Assembly (NCBI RefSeq): GCF_900019265.1
Contig: NZ_CYGX02000045.1
Coordinates: forward strand, 62,364-126,363
Source: Paraburkholderia ribeironis
Lineage (GTDB): Bacteria > Pseudomonadota > Gammaproteobacteria > Burkholderiales > Burkholderiaceae
Direction of reading: 5' to 3'
DNA length: 64,000 nucleotides
Below, in pieces: positions 8,488 to 16,477 of the stretch (the stretch's first letter is position 1; each line of letters begins with the position of its first letter). The translations under genes were made by a program, and so were the position numbers. The notes below the pieces were generated by a model. The model made no database searches. It was not told the DNA's origin and saw nothing but the letters and a program-made list of their open reading frames with translations.

Positions 8488-9501
8488 ATGCCACAGAGAT
8501 TCAAAGCGTTTCGTCATATCACCGGCGCTTGCTGCCTGCTGTTCGGCCTTTCCGCTCAGCACGCGATGGCCGCCGGCAGCGAGAAGATCACCATCATGGT
8601 CGGCGGCATCACCAAACTGATTTATCTGCCAGCGCGCCTGACCGAGCAGCTCGGCTACTTCAAGGACGAAGGACTCGATGTCGAATTGCTGTCGCAACCG
8701 GCCGGCGTCGATGCTGAAAACGAACTGCTGGCGGGTGCCGTTCAGGCTGTCGTAGGTTTCTACGATCACACGATCGATCTGCAAACAAAGGGCAAGGACG
8801 TCAAAGCGATTGTCGTGTTCGGTCAGGTGCCGGGCGAGGTCGAAATGGTCTCGACCAAAGCGGCCGACACGGTCAAGTCCATGGCCGACGTCAAGGGCAA
8901 GACGCTGGGCGTGACGGGCCTCGGTTCGTCAACCAGCTTTCTGACGCAGTACCTTGCCGGCCAGCACGGCATCCAGTCGACCGAATACACGATGCTGCCG
9001 GTCGGCGCTGACGCTAGCTTCATTGCTGCAATCAAACAAGGCCGCATCGACGCGGGCATGACAACCGAGCCTACCGTGTCGGCACTGCAGAAGTCCGGCG
9101 ATGCGAAAGTGCTGGTCGACATGCGCTCGGTGGAGGGCACGAGAGCCGCGCTGGGCGGCACCTATCCCGCGTCGAGTCTGTATGTGCAGGCGGCGTGGGC
9201 TGATTCGCACAAGACCGAAGCCGCGAAGCTCGCCCATGCATTCGTGCGCACGATGCAATTTATCCACACGCACAGCGCTGAGGAAATCGCGGCGAAGATG
9301 CCCGACGACTATCAGAAAGACAAGCCGCTCTATGTGAGCGCGCTAAAGGCCTCTTTGCCGATGTACACGGCAGACGGAAAGATGCCGGCAGACGGTCCGG
9401 CAACCGTGCTCAAGGTACTGTCGGCGTTCAACCCATCGGTCAAGGGCAAGCATGTCGAATTGACCAAAACCTACACGAACGAGTTTGTCAGTTCGAAATA
9501 A
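8488..9501 (+). CDS. NMT1/SsuA-type ABC substrate-binding protein, orphan
   Basis: A 337-residue periplasmic binding protein with a signal peptide ending at QHAMA (residues 24-28). The mature start is typical of NMT1/THI5/TauA proteins: ITIMVGGITKLIYLPARLTEQLGYFKDEGLDVELL. The G(V)TGLGSSTSFLTQYL block near residue 150 is the usual ligand-loop region. GGAG lies eight bases before the ATG. No permease or ATPase gene is adjacent on either side, so either its transporter is elsewhere or it serves as a sensor. Such proteins bind nitrate, sulfonates, thiamine precursors or aromatic acids; the ligand cannot be read from sequence. Confidence 0.88.
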   Translation: MPQRFKAFRHITGACCLLFGLSAQHAMAAGSEKITIMVGGITKLIYLPARLTEQLGYFKDEGLDVELLSQPAGVDAENELLAGAVQAVVGFYDHTIDLQTKGKDVKAIVVFGQVPGEVEMVSTKAADTVKSMADVKGKTLGVTGLGSSTSFLTQYLAGQHGIQSTEYTMLPVGADASFIAAIKQGRIDAGMTTEPTVSALQKSGDAKVLVDMRSVEGTRAALGGTYPASSLYVQAAWADSHKTEAAKLAHAFVRTMQFIHTHSAEEIAAKMPDDYQKDKPLYVSALKASLPMYTADGKMPADGPATVLKVLSAFNPSVKGKHVELTKTYTNEFVSSK

Positions 9502-9961
9502 GTCACTGGCGCGGTAAGCGCAAGGGTGCAACGGGCGCCCATTGTGGCCGCGAGGCAGGCGTCATGCCGGCAGATGCTTCGCGAGGAAACCGACGCGGCG
9601 CAGGTCGTGGCACCTGTCCCGCGCGGCCTGATCTTTGAATTGTCAACCTTGGCGAGACTGAACGCGATTGCGGCGCCGATATCGAGCTGGCGCGGCGGTC
9701 CGGCCACGCCATTTACAGGGCGCGGCGGCGTGGTCCCATGCCTGCCCGGATCTGCAAAGGATTCCGAACGATGGACAGGAAAGTCGTCGCGTATCAGTGA
9801 ATTCACTGAGTTGTGCAAAGGATACGGGAAAGGATCGTGAAGGATTGGGGTATCTAGGATTGCGCCATCGGGATGTCGAACAGGCCGTCACAGGAGCGGC
9901 TGGAGCAGAGTCCCTGATGAGAAAAGTTAGGATTTCAACGCAGCAACTTGAGGAGACGGAC
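9502..9961. other. Intergenic upstream of porin
   Basis: This 460-bp region lies between the binding-protein gene and the porin. Frames stay open across it because of the high GC, but none has a ribosome site or recognisable protein. It probably carries the porin promoter and a long leader. Confidence 0.4.
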
Positions 9962-11089
9962 TTGAAAAAAAGATACCTTACGCTGGCTGTCGCAGCGACG
10001 GCATTCGGGGCAAGCGGCGCGTATGCGCAGTCGAGCGTGCAGCTCTACGGCCTGATGGATCTGAGCGTGCCGACTTACCAGACGCACGCGGACGCGAACG
10101 GCAATCATGTCATCGGCATGGGTATCGGCGGTGAACCGTGGTTCAGTGGCAGCCGCTGGGGCATGAAGGGCGCGGAGGACATTGGCGGCGGCACGAAGAT
10201 CATCTTCCGACTGGAAAGCGAATTCGTCGTGGCCAACGGCCAGATGGAAGACCCGGGGCAACTGTTCGACCGCGATGCATGGGTCGGCGTTGAAAACGAC
10301 ACATTCGGCAAAATCACGGCGGGTTTCCAGAACACCATCGCACGCGATGCAGCGGCGATCTACGGCGACCCGTATGGCAGCGCGCGCCTGACGACGGAAG
10401 AGGGCGGCTGGACGAACGCGAACAACTTCAAGCAGATGATTTTCTACGCGGCCAGCGCGACCGGCACGCGTTATGAAAACGGCGTCGCGTGGAAGAAGCT
10501 CTTTAGCAACGGCATTTTCGCGAGTGCGGGTTACGCGTTCGGCAACTCGACGAGTTTCGGCTCCAACGCGAACTATCAGGTTGCGCTCGGCTATAACGGC
10601 GGCCCGTTCAATGTGTCGGGCTTCTATAGCCACGTGAACCGCGAGGGCAACACGAACCAGTCGTTCTCGGTCGGCGGCAACTATACGTTTGGTATTCTGC
10701 GCGCCAATGCCGGCTACTTCCGCTATCTCGGCAATCAGGGCGCGCTGGGTCAGCGCCAGGATAACGCGTGGACCGTGTCGCTCAAACTGTCGCCGAAGGG
10801 ACCGCTCGATTACCAACTCGGCTATCAGCAGATGCGCGTGAAGAATGCCGCATACAACGTCGACGGCAATATTCCGAACGCGAACATCGGCGCCTTCGAC
10901 CCGACCTCGGGCTTGCACAACGGTTACAAGGAAACGCTGTACTGGTCCGCGTTCTATCACCTGTCCAAGCGCACCGAAGTGTATCTGGCCGGCGACTATA
11001 TGAGGTTGCACGGCGGCTATACGGTCGGCACCACGTTCGGCGCGACGAACCAGCTCGAACTGACCACGGGTGTGCGTACCCGGTTCTGA
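9962..11089 (+). CDS. Gram-negative porin (OmpC-like)
   Basis: A 375-residue outer-membrane trimeric porin of the Burkholderia type. I place the start at a TTG (9962) because GAGGAG lies seven bases upstream and the resulting N-terminus is a clean signal peptide (KKRYLTLAVAATAFGASGAYA) followed by QSSVQLYGLMDL, the standard mature start. Upstream in-frame ATGs would bury the signal peptide. Other family marks are RWGMKGAEDIGGGTKIIFRLE near residue 65 and the C-terminal TTGVRTRF ending in Phe. The gene ends with an intrinsic terminator at 11141. It would allow passive uptake of small anionic or neutral solutes. Confidence 0.93.
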   Translation: MKKRYLTLAVAATAFGASGAYAQSSVQLYGLMDLSVPTYQTHADANGNHVIGMGIGGEPWFSGSRWGMKGAEDIGGGTKIIFRLESEFVVANGQMEDPGQLFDRDAWVGVENDTFGKITAGFQNTIARDAAAIYGDPYGSARLTTEEGGWTNANNFKQMIFYAASATGTRYENGVAWKKLFSNGIFASAGYAFGNSTSFGSNANYQVALGYNGGPFNVSGFYSHVNREGNTNQSFSVGGNYTFGILRANAGYFRYLGNQGALGQRQDNAWTVSLKLSPKGPLDYQLGYQQMRVKNAAYNVDGNIPNANIGAFDPTSGLHNGYKETLYWSAFYHLSKRTEVYLAGDYMRLHGGYTVGTTFGATNQLELTTGVRTRF

Positions 11090-11140
11090 TCGGGAACACA
11101 GCCTCGCAGCGCATCCGTTTCAATCGATGTTCTCCAGCTT

Positions 11141-11171
11141 GCGGCCGCGGACCTTTCCGCGGCCGCTTTTT
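11141..11171 (+). terminator. Intrinsic terminator of porin
   Basis: A perfect 10-bp GC stem (GCGGCCGCGG, loop ACCTTT, CCGCGGCCGC) is followed directly by TTTTTCTTTT. It lies 52 bp after the porin stop codon. Confidence 0.92.
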
Positions 11172-11195
11172 CTTTTCAGCAGGCGAGGCAGAGAC

Positions 11196-12821
11196 ATGTT
11201 CAGCAATACGACTATCCGGACCGCGCTCACGGTCACCATCGTGGGCTACACGGCCGCGTTGATGTTCGTGATCGTGATATCCGTCGCTGGTTTGAAGACC
11301 AGCAACGCGGCGCTCGAAAAGATGTATAGCGAAGAGACCGTTGCGATTCGCCACATCGCCGCGAGCGGCGAGGCGCTTTTGAATGTGCGTGTCGATCTCG
11401 GTGCCTACGAAACGCTCGTGGCGCAGGGCAAGCCCACTGACGCGGTGCTCGCTCGCGTCCATGCAGGGCTCGCAGACAGCGATCGCGAACTGGCGGCTTA
11501 TCTGACGCAGCCTCCGTCGAACGACGACGAGAAGGCGCTGACCGACGCGCTGCGCGCAAAGCGCGAGCAGCTGATGAAGCAGGTGCTTCTGCCCGAAGTT
11601 ACCGCGCTCGATCAGAACGATTTCATCACGTTCCGGACCGCTGAGCGACAGGCGCCCGATGCGGTGTTCAGCGACTATAAACGTGCCGAACTTGCGCTGG
11701 AGAACTTTCAGGTGCAGCACGAAGAGACACGCTTCAAATCGGCCCAGCAGCATTTTCGTCTGCTGTGCTGGGTATTCGCTGCGATCGGTCTTGTCGCACT
11801 GGTGCTTGGTCTGTTCACGCGCTTCATGGTTGCCGCATCGATCGTGCGGCCGATCAACGCGGTCATTCAGCACTTCGAACGAATCGCGGCCGGCGATCTG
11901 ACGGGGCAGATCGCCGGCGCGAGCGTCAACGAAATGGGCCGGCTGATGGACGCGCTTGCCCGCATGCAGCAGAGCCTCGTTGCCGCGGTCAGTCAGGTTC
12001 GTTTCGGCACGGCGGCAATCGCGCACGGCGTGCGCGAGATTGCGAGCGGCAATGCCGATCTGTCGACGCGCACCGAGCAGCAGGCGGCGACGCTGCAGGA
12101 GACCGCCGCGAGCATGGAGGAATTGACGGCAACGGTCAGGCAGAACGCCGACAATGCGCGAGAGGCCAGCACGCTCGCTGAAAACGCGTCGCAAACCGCG
12201 GCGCGTGGCGGTGAAGTGGTCGATCAGGTCATCGACGTGATCGCGCAGATGTCGTCGGGGTCGAACAGGATCGTCGACATCATTGGTGCGATCGAAGGTA
12301 TCGCTTTCCAGACCAACATACTTGCCCTGAACGCCGCCGTGGAAGCCGCGCGTGCCGGCGACGAAGGGCGTGGATTCGCCGTGGTGGCGGGTGAAGTGCG
12401 TGCTTTGGCGCAGCGCTCGGCGGCCGCGGCGAAAGAGATCAGGGAACTGATCGTCAGTTCGGTGGCGAAGGTCGAGAATGGCTCCGAACTCGCGACTCGC
12501 GCCGGCGCGACCATGGCGGAGATCGTCAGTGCCGCGCGCAATGTGACCCGTATCGTGAGCGAAATCAGCGTGGCTTCGGAAGAACAGTCGCGGGGCATCG
12601 AGCAGATCACCTGCGCGGTGACGCTGATGGACAAGGCGACCCAGCAGAATGCCGCGCTGGTCGAGCAGGCCGCGGCTGCCGCGGCGTCGCTGGAGGAGCA
12701 GGCGGGCGCGCTTGACGACGCGGTCGCGGTGTTCCGGATGACTGAGCCGGTCAGCTCTCCCAGCGAGCAGCCGGAGAAGCGGGCCGAGGTATTTGCCGCA
12801 CTGTCGACCGCCTGCGCTTGA
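11196..12821 (+). CDS. Methyl-accepting chemotaxis protein
   Basis: A 541-residue transmembrane chemoreceptor. The start at 11196 follows GAGGCAGAG and gives MFSNTTIRTALTVTIVG at once leading into TM1 (about 8-32). A periplasmic four-helix-bundle sensor follows (about 33-190), then TM2 (about 194-216), a HAMP domain (PINAVIQHFERIAAGDL) and the cytoplasmic signalling domain. The conserved hairpin tip reads EAARAGDEGRGFAVVAGE, preceded by IAFQTNILALNA. It senses a ligand in the periplasm and controls CheA. No C-terminal CheR-docking pentapeptide is seen. The ligand is unknown; the nearby porin and binding protein suggest an uptake theme, which is inference. Confidence 0.94.
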   Translation: MFSNTTIRTALTVTIVGYTAALMFVIVISVAGLKTSNAALEKMYSEETVAIRHIAASGEALLNVRVDLGAYETLVAQGKPTDAVLARVHAGLADSDRELAAYLTQPPSNDDEKALTDALRAKREQLMKQVLLPEVTALDQNDFITFRTAERQAPDAVFSDYKRAELALENFQVQHEETRFKSAQQHFRLLCWVFAAIGLVALVLGLFTRFMVAASIVRPINAVIQHFERIAAGDLTGQIAGASVNEMGRLMDALARMQQSLVAAVSQVRFGTAAIAHGVREIASGNADLSTRTEQQAATLQETAASMEELTATVRQNADNAREASTLAENASQTAARGGEVVDQVIDVIAQMSSGSNRIVDIIGAIEGIAFQTNILALNAAVEAARAGDEGRGFAVVAGEVRALAQRSAAAAKEIRELIVSSVAKVENGSELATRAGATMAEIVSAARNVTRIVSEISVASEEQSRGIEQITCAVTLMDKATQQNAALVEQAAAAAASLEEQAGALDDAVAVFRMTEPVSSPSEQPEKRAEVFAALSTACA

Positions 12822-12902
12822 CGGTGCGCACGACATGGCGGCGCAACCTGTGCGGCAATTGAAGGTCCAACCGGACGAGAGTGATGTGTCGGGAGGTGCA
12901 AC

Positions 12903-13070
12903 ATGGACACTCGAGCGATGCTGCGGGGCGTTGCGACCGGTTTGCTCGCCGGGATCGTTCTCTTTGGCTTCGGTGGTTGCGACGCGTTCAGCGGACCGCC
13001 CGTGCCAGAATGGCCAGGGCCACACGCACCGTATCCTTTCCCTAACGATGTTCCGCATCGAACACAGTGA
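12903..13070 (+). CDS. Tiny proline/glycine-rich lipoprotein
   Basis: A 55-codon gene with GGGAGG upstream of its ATG. The protein has a signal with a hydrophobic core (GLLAGIVLFGFGGC) whose Cys at residue 26 can be the lipidated residue, although the lipobox FGGC is not ideal. The mature part is a short PPVPEWPGPHAPYPFP tail. It lies between the chemoreceptor and a convergent monooxygenase gene. No known family comes to mind; it is probably an envelope protein. Confidence 0.5.
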   Translation: MDTRAMLRGVATGLLAGIVLFGFGGCDAFSGPPVPEWPGPHAPYPFPNDVPHRTQ

Positions 13071-13203
13071 TGCCGGCGACGCACCGGGCGCCTCATCGAG
13101 GTGCGCGTTCATCGAGCCGCACGTTGTCCCGGACGGGTAACCACGACGAGGCGAGTCCGACGGGCAAGAAGTGCTTGCGTCACTTGACCCGCCTCGCACC
13201 CGC

Positions 13204-14421
13204 TCAAAGCCAGGTGCCGCCCTGACGTTCGGTCGGTTCTTGCGTGAGGGCGTCGAAGTCGTGAATCCAGTCCAGGTGATGCAGCATCCTGTCGCGCGCA
13301 CCGAGGCGGGCATTGCGCGCCTGTGCGGCTGGCCCGTCGGGCAGATGCAGCGCATCCGCCGTGGTGATCGACGCGTACTGCACCTTGCGCGTGCGGCCCC
13401 GGCGCAGCCGCTCGTAGGCTTCCTGCGCCTCGCGCCATTTGCCCGGGCCCGCCTTGGCCAGCTGCGCGGCCAGCACCACGGCATCTTCGATCGACTGGTT
13501 GGCGCCCTGGCCGTGGTGCGGTACCAGCGCATGCGCGGCATCGCCGATCAGGGTCACGCGGCCCTTGCTCCAGCGGCCGAGCGGCGGACGGTGGAACAGG
13601 CCCCAGCGCTGGCTGATCGGCACGGCCGTGATCATCTGCACCACGGCCGGATGCCAGTCCTTGAACAGGCGCAACTGTTCGCCCTCGCTGGCTGGCATGA
13701 CCCAGTCGCGCGACGGCCACGGCGATGGATGACGCTCGACCAGCAGGAAATTCTGGTCTCCCTGGTCGCCGATCGGATAGTGCAGTAGATGGCCGCCAGG
13801 CCCGACCCAGAACTGGATGGTCTCGGGGTCCGGCAACAGGTCCATGCGCCCGGCCGGCACTACGCCGCGAAAGCCGGAGCAGCCCGAATACAAGGCGTCG
13901 TCGTAACCAAGCATCCAGCGCCGCGTGATCGAGCGCGCCCCATCGGCGCCGATCACCAGATCGGCGTCGATGCGCTGACCGTTGTCGAAAGTTAGACTCA
14001 CGCGATCCGGGTGCTGCGCGAGATCGATCAGCCGATGGCTGAGCTTGATGCGCTCGAGGCCGACGGCTCTCGACAGCACCGCCTGCAGATCGGCACGATG
14101 AACGCCCCAGTACGAGCCGCCGAACTGCTCACGATAGCTGGGTGTGCCGCGATGATGACCAATGACTGCGCCGCTGCGTCCGTCACGATAGATCAGGCCG
14201 GGCACCTCCGCGCACACCGCTTCGAAGGCCGGGCGTAGTCCCATGCGCTCGTAGAAGCGCGTCGCATTGGCCGACAGCGCGACTGCTGCGCCCACCTCGC
14301 GCAGCTCGTCGGTCTGCTCATAGAGCTGCGCATCGATTCCATGCTCGCGCAGCGCGAGCGCCAGCGTGAGGCCACCGATGCCAGCGCCGACGATGGCGAT
14401 CTTCAAGTCCATCTGCTTCAT
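13204..14421 (-). CDS. FAD-dependent aromatic monooxygenase (salicylate hydroxylase-like)
   Basis: A 405-residue class A flavoprotein monooxygenase. The N-terminal dinucleotide fold reads KIAIVGAGIGGLTLALAL (about residues 7-24), the middle DG motif is ADLVIGADGARS (near 158), and the C-terminal FAD motif is TLIGDAAHALVPHHGQGANQ (near 300). The start at 14421 has GGAGA eight bases upstream. The enzyme would use NAD(P)H and O2 to hydroxylate an aromatic acid. Salicylate 1-hydroxylase is suggested because the divergent regulator strongly resembles NahR; 3-hydroxybenzoate 6-hydroxylase is an alternative. No ring-cleavage partner is adjacent, so the pathway must be completed elsewhere. Confidence 0.88.
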   Translation of the reverse strand: MKQMDLKIAIVGAGIGGLTLALALREHGIDAQLYEQTDELREVGAAVALSANATRFYERMGLRPAFEAVCAEVPGLIYRDGRSGAVIGHHRGTPSYREQFGGSYWGVHRADLQAVLSRAVGLERIKLSHRLIDLAQHPDRVSLTFDNGQRIDADLVIGADGARSITRRWMLGYDDALYSGCSGFRGVVPAGRMDLLPDPETIQFWVGPGGHLLHYPIGDQGDQNFLLVERHPSPWPSRDWVMPASEGEQLRLFKDWHPAVVQMITAVPISQRWGLFHRPPLGRWSKGRVTLIGDAAHALVPHHGQGANQSIEDAVVLAAQLAKAGPGKWREAQEAYERLRRGRTRKVQYASITTADALHLPDGPAAQARNARLGARDRMLHHLDWIHDFDALTQEPTERQGGTWL

Positions 14422-14522
14422 GAATATGTCTCCGATGTTCAGATTCATAGGTTGGCCTTGCTACGGCACGCGCCGGCGGCGCGTCGAATGCGTGAGCTCG
14501 TCAGTATTTTCAGCACTAGACC

Positions 14523-14558
14523 TTCATCCCTCAATAAGATGAAATGAATGTGCTTCAT
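14523..14558. promoter_or_regulatory. Candidate LysR operator
   Basis: Two adjacent inverted repeats lie in the divergent intergenic region: TTCATC-N9-GATGAA (14523-14543) and ATGAA-N5-TTCAT (14544-14558). They fit a LysR-type recognition and activation site pair controlling the monooxygenase and the regulator itself. No binding data exist here. Confidence 0.45.
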
Positions 14559-14593
14559 CACTGGATTGAATGAACCCGAGTTATATCAGAGCC

Positions 14594-15532
14594 ATGGAAC
14601 TGAGCGACATCGACCTCAACCTGCTACTGCTTTTCCAGCGGCTGATGCAGGAGCGGCGCGTGGCGAGCGTCGCCGAGCAGATGAACATGAGCCAGCCCGG
14701 CGTCAGCAATGCGCTCGCCAAGCTGCGCAGCCGGCTCGGCGATCCGCTGTTCGTGCGCGGGCCCGGTGGTGTGGTGCCCACGCCGTTCGCGCTGCGGTTG
14801 GCGGAACCGGTCTCGCAGGCGCTCGCGACCCTGCACGCCGCGCTCAATCCCGTGACGGGCTTCGATCCGCTAGGGGCCACGCGCACCATGACGATCGGCA
14901 TGACCGATATCGGCGAAGTCGTATTCCTGCCCGCGCTGCTTGAACGACTGTCGCGCGACGCACCGGGCATCGCACTCAATACGGTCCGCAACACAGGCGT
15001 CAATCTGAGCGACGAGATGGCCGACGGCCGGGTCGATCTCGCCATCGGCTTGCTGCCGCAACTCAAGGGTGGCTTCTATCAGCGCCGGCTGTTCGATCAG
15101 CGCTATGTCTGCCTGTTCAGGCGCGGTCATCCGCTCGAGGACGCGCCGCTCACGCTCGCCGCCTGGCGCGAAGCCGAGCATCTGGTGGTCGTGTCGGCCG
15201 GCACCGGCCACGGCCAGGTGGACGAATGGTTGAAACGGCGCGGCGTGCGGCGCCAGGTGCGACTGACGGTGCCGCATTTCATGAGCGTGGGCTACATCCT
15301 GCAACGCACCGATTTGATCGCCACTGTGCCTGAACAACTCGCCCTGCAATTGGCCAAACCGTTCTCGCTCAGCCTGCGCGCGCTGCCCATGAAGCTGCCG
15401 GGCGCGCCGATCCATCTGCTCTGGCACGCACGGGTTCAGCAGGACGAAGCCAACCGCTGGATGCGCGGGGTAGTGATCGATCTGTTCGCGGACACGGACA
15501 AACATGGGCTCGCAGCGAGGCCCGCAAACTGA
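14594..15532 (+). CDS. LysR-family regulator, NahR-like
   Basis: A 312-residue LysR protein. The winged helix-turn-helix (about 8-66) reads DIDLNLLLLFQRLMQERR and QPGVSNALAKLRSRLGDPLF. The effector domain contains TMTIGMTDIGEVVFLPALLE and GTGHGQVDEWLKRRGVRRQ, which closely follow NahR, the salicylate-responsive activator (TLAMTDIGEIYFMP and AAGTGHGEVDTYMTRVGIRR as recalled). The VPHFMSVGYILQRTDLIATVPEQLA block is likewise NahR-like. I chose the ATG at 14594 because NahR-type proteins begin MEL-DLDLNLL; an upstream ATG at 14570 is possible. It is transcribed away from the monooxygenase, which is its likely target. Confidence 0.92.
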   Translation: MELSDIDLNLLLLFQRLMQERRVASVAEQMNMSQPGVSNALAKLRSRLGDPLFVRGPGGVVPTPFALRLAEPVSQALATLHAALNPVTGFDPLGATRTMTIGMTDIGEVVFLPALLERLSRDAPGIALNTVRNTGVNLSDEMADGRVDLAIGLLPQLKGGFYQRRLFDQRYVCLFRRGHPLEDAPLTLAAWREAEHLVVVSAGTGHGQVDEWLKRRGVRRQVRLTVPHFMSVGYILQRTDLIATVPEQLALQLAKPFSLSLRALPMKLPGAPIHLLWHARVQQDEANRWMRGVVIDLFADTDKHGLAARPAN

Positions 15533-15637
15533 TGGCGAACTGATCGAATGCCGGTGCGCGACCGGTTACGTTCGGACACACTTCGTTGCGAATCGGAATC
15601 CGTGTGCCAACTACAATCGGCTCACGGGAGAAAAAAC

Positions 15638-15817
15638 ATGATCAGACTCTTGTGTGTCGTTGCGCTCGCGGCTGGGCTGTCGGGCTGCATTGTTGCTCCG
15701 CCGTATGGCTATGCGCCTGCGCCGGCCTATTATGGTTATGCGCCAGGGTACTACGTAGCGCCTTCAGTCGATGTCGGCATCGGTTTCGGCGGTTACGGGC
15801 ACGGCTGGCACAGATAG
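15638..15817 (+). CDS. Small Tyr/Pro/Gly-rich lipoprotein
   Basis: A 59-residue protein preceded by GGGAG. Its signal peptide ends in the lipobox LSGC (Cys 17), so it should be lipidated. The mature part is YGYAPAPAYYGYAPGYY followed by a glycine-rich tail. Short Tyr/Pro-rich lipoproteins of this type are common in Burkholderiaceae, where they are of unknown role, perhaps envelope stress. It is monocistronic. Confidence 0.7.
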   Translation: MIRLLCVVALAAGLSGCIVAPPYGYAPAPAYYGYAPGYYVAPSVDVGIGFGGYGHGWHR

Positions 15818-16017
15818 CTTCATTGCGGCATCGGCTGCGTTGACGAACGTACCAGTCGAACCCAAACCAGCCACGACTATCTTCAAGGCGGTTTCAATCC
15901 ATTGCCCTGACCATCGCTCTCTTGTGAGCGGCGGACGAGTCGTCGAAGCCTTCGAGCAAGTCATCCAACAGATTCTGCCCGAAGCGTGGCGTGGCATTTC
16001 TTGTGGGGAATATCAGA

Positions 16018-16272
16018 GTGATAAAGAAGACGAGAATTTCGATCATCCTGTTCGTACTGGCCGTGCTCAGCCCGCTGGCTCATGCGAGTCTGGCTACAGG
16101 TGCCCACGAGTTCAAGAACGACGTCAAGACGGCCGGAAAGAAAAGCGGGCATGCGGTGCGTGATGCCGCGCACGCGGTCGGCCACGGTGCGAAGGCGGCC
16201 GGCCATGCCGTCGCCGATGCAACGAAACACGGCTATCACGCAACGAAGAAATTCGTGACGGGGCACGCGTAA
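16018..16272 (+). CDS. Small exported His/Ala/Lys-rich protein
   Basis: An 84-residue protein. I start it at a GTG (16018) that follows GGGGAA and yields a clean signal peptide (KKTRISIILFVLAVLSPLAHA); two further in-frame GTGs upstream are possible. The mature part consists of short heptad-like repeats (GHAVRDAAHAVGHGAKAAGHAV), rich in His, Ala and Lys, predicted to be helical and amphipathic. It could bind metal or the cell surface, but I do not recognise a family. Confidence 0.5.
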   Translation: MIKKTRISIILFVLAVLSPLAHASLATGAHEFKNDVKTAGKKSGHAVRDAAHAVGHGAKAAGHAVADATKHGYHATKKFVTGHA

Positions 16273-16378
16273 AAGTTGCTTCTCGAGCTCGAGCATGAAC
16301 ACTCTAAGGCTGCGCGAGCAGAGAGAGTGTTGGCGATAGAGCAGCGACCGCTATTTCATCAGCCTTCTAACGCAAATT

Positions 16379-16406
16379 GAGCGCTTGCGCATTCGCGCAA
16401 GCGCTC
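16379..16406. terminator. Strong hairpin between convergent genes
   Basis: A perfect 12-bp stem (GAGCGCTTGCGC, loop ATTC, GCGCAAGCGCTC) lies between the small exported protein gene and the 3' end of the phosphoesterase gene. It has no clear T tract, so termination efficiency is uncertain, but position and strength suggest a bidirectional terminator. Confidence 0.6.
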
Positions 16407-16477
16407 GGTCTGCAATTCAAAGCTCATACGACACGATCAGAAGTGCCGACCATTTGCGTCGACCGGTTCAAGTTTCT

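Noticed and set aside
9526..9840. Open frame of 104 codons upstream of the porin
   Set aside because: No ribosome site, no recognisable domain and random-looking composition.
10782..13541. A 919-codon open frame on the minus strand across the porin, chemoreceptor and monooxygenase region
   Set aside because: It lies opposite clearly conserved genes, is Arg/His/Gly-rich and has no family features; it is a GC-driven shadow.
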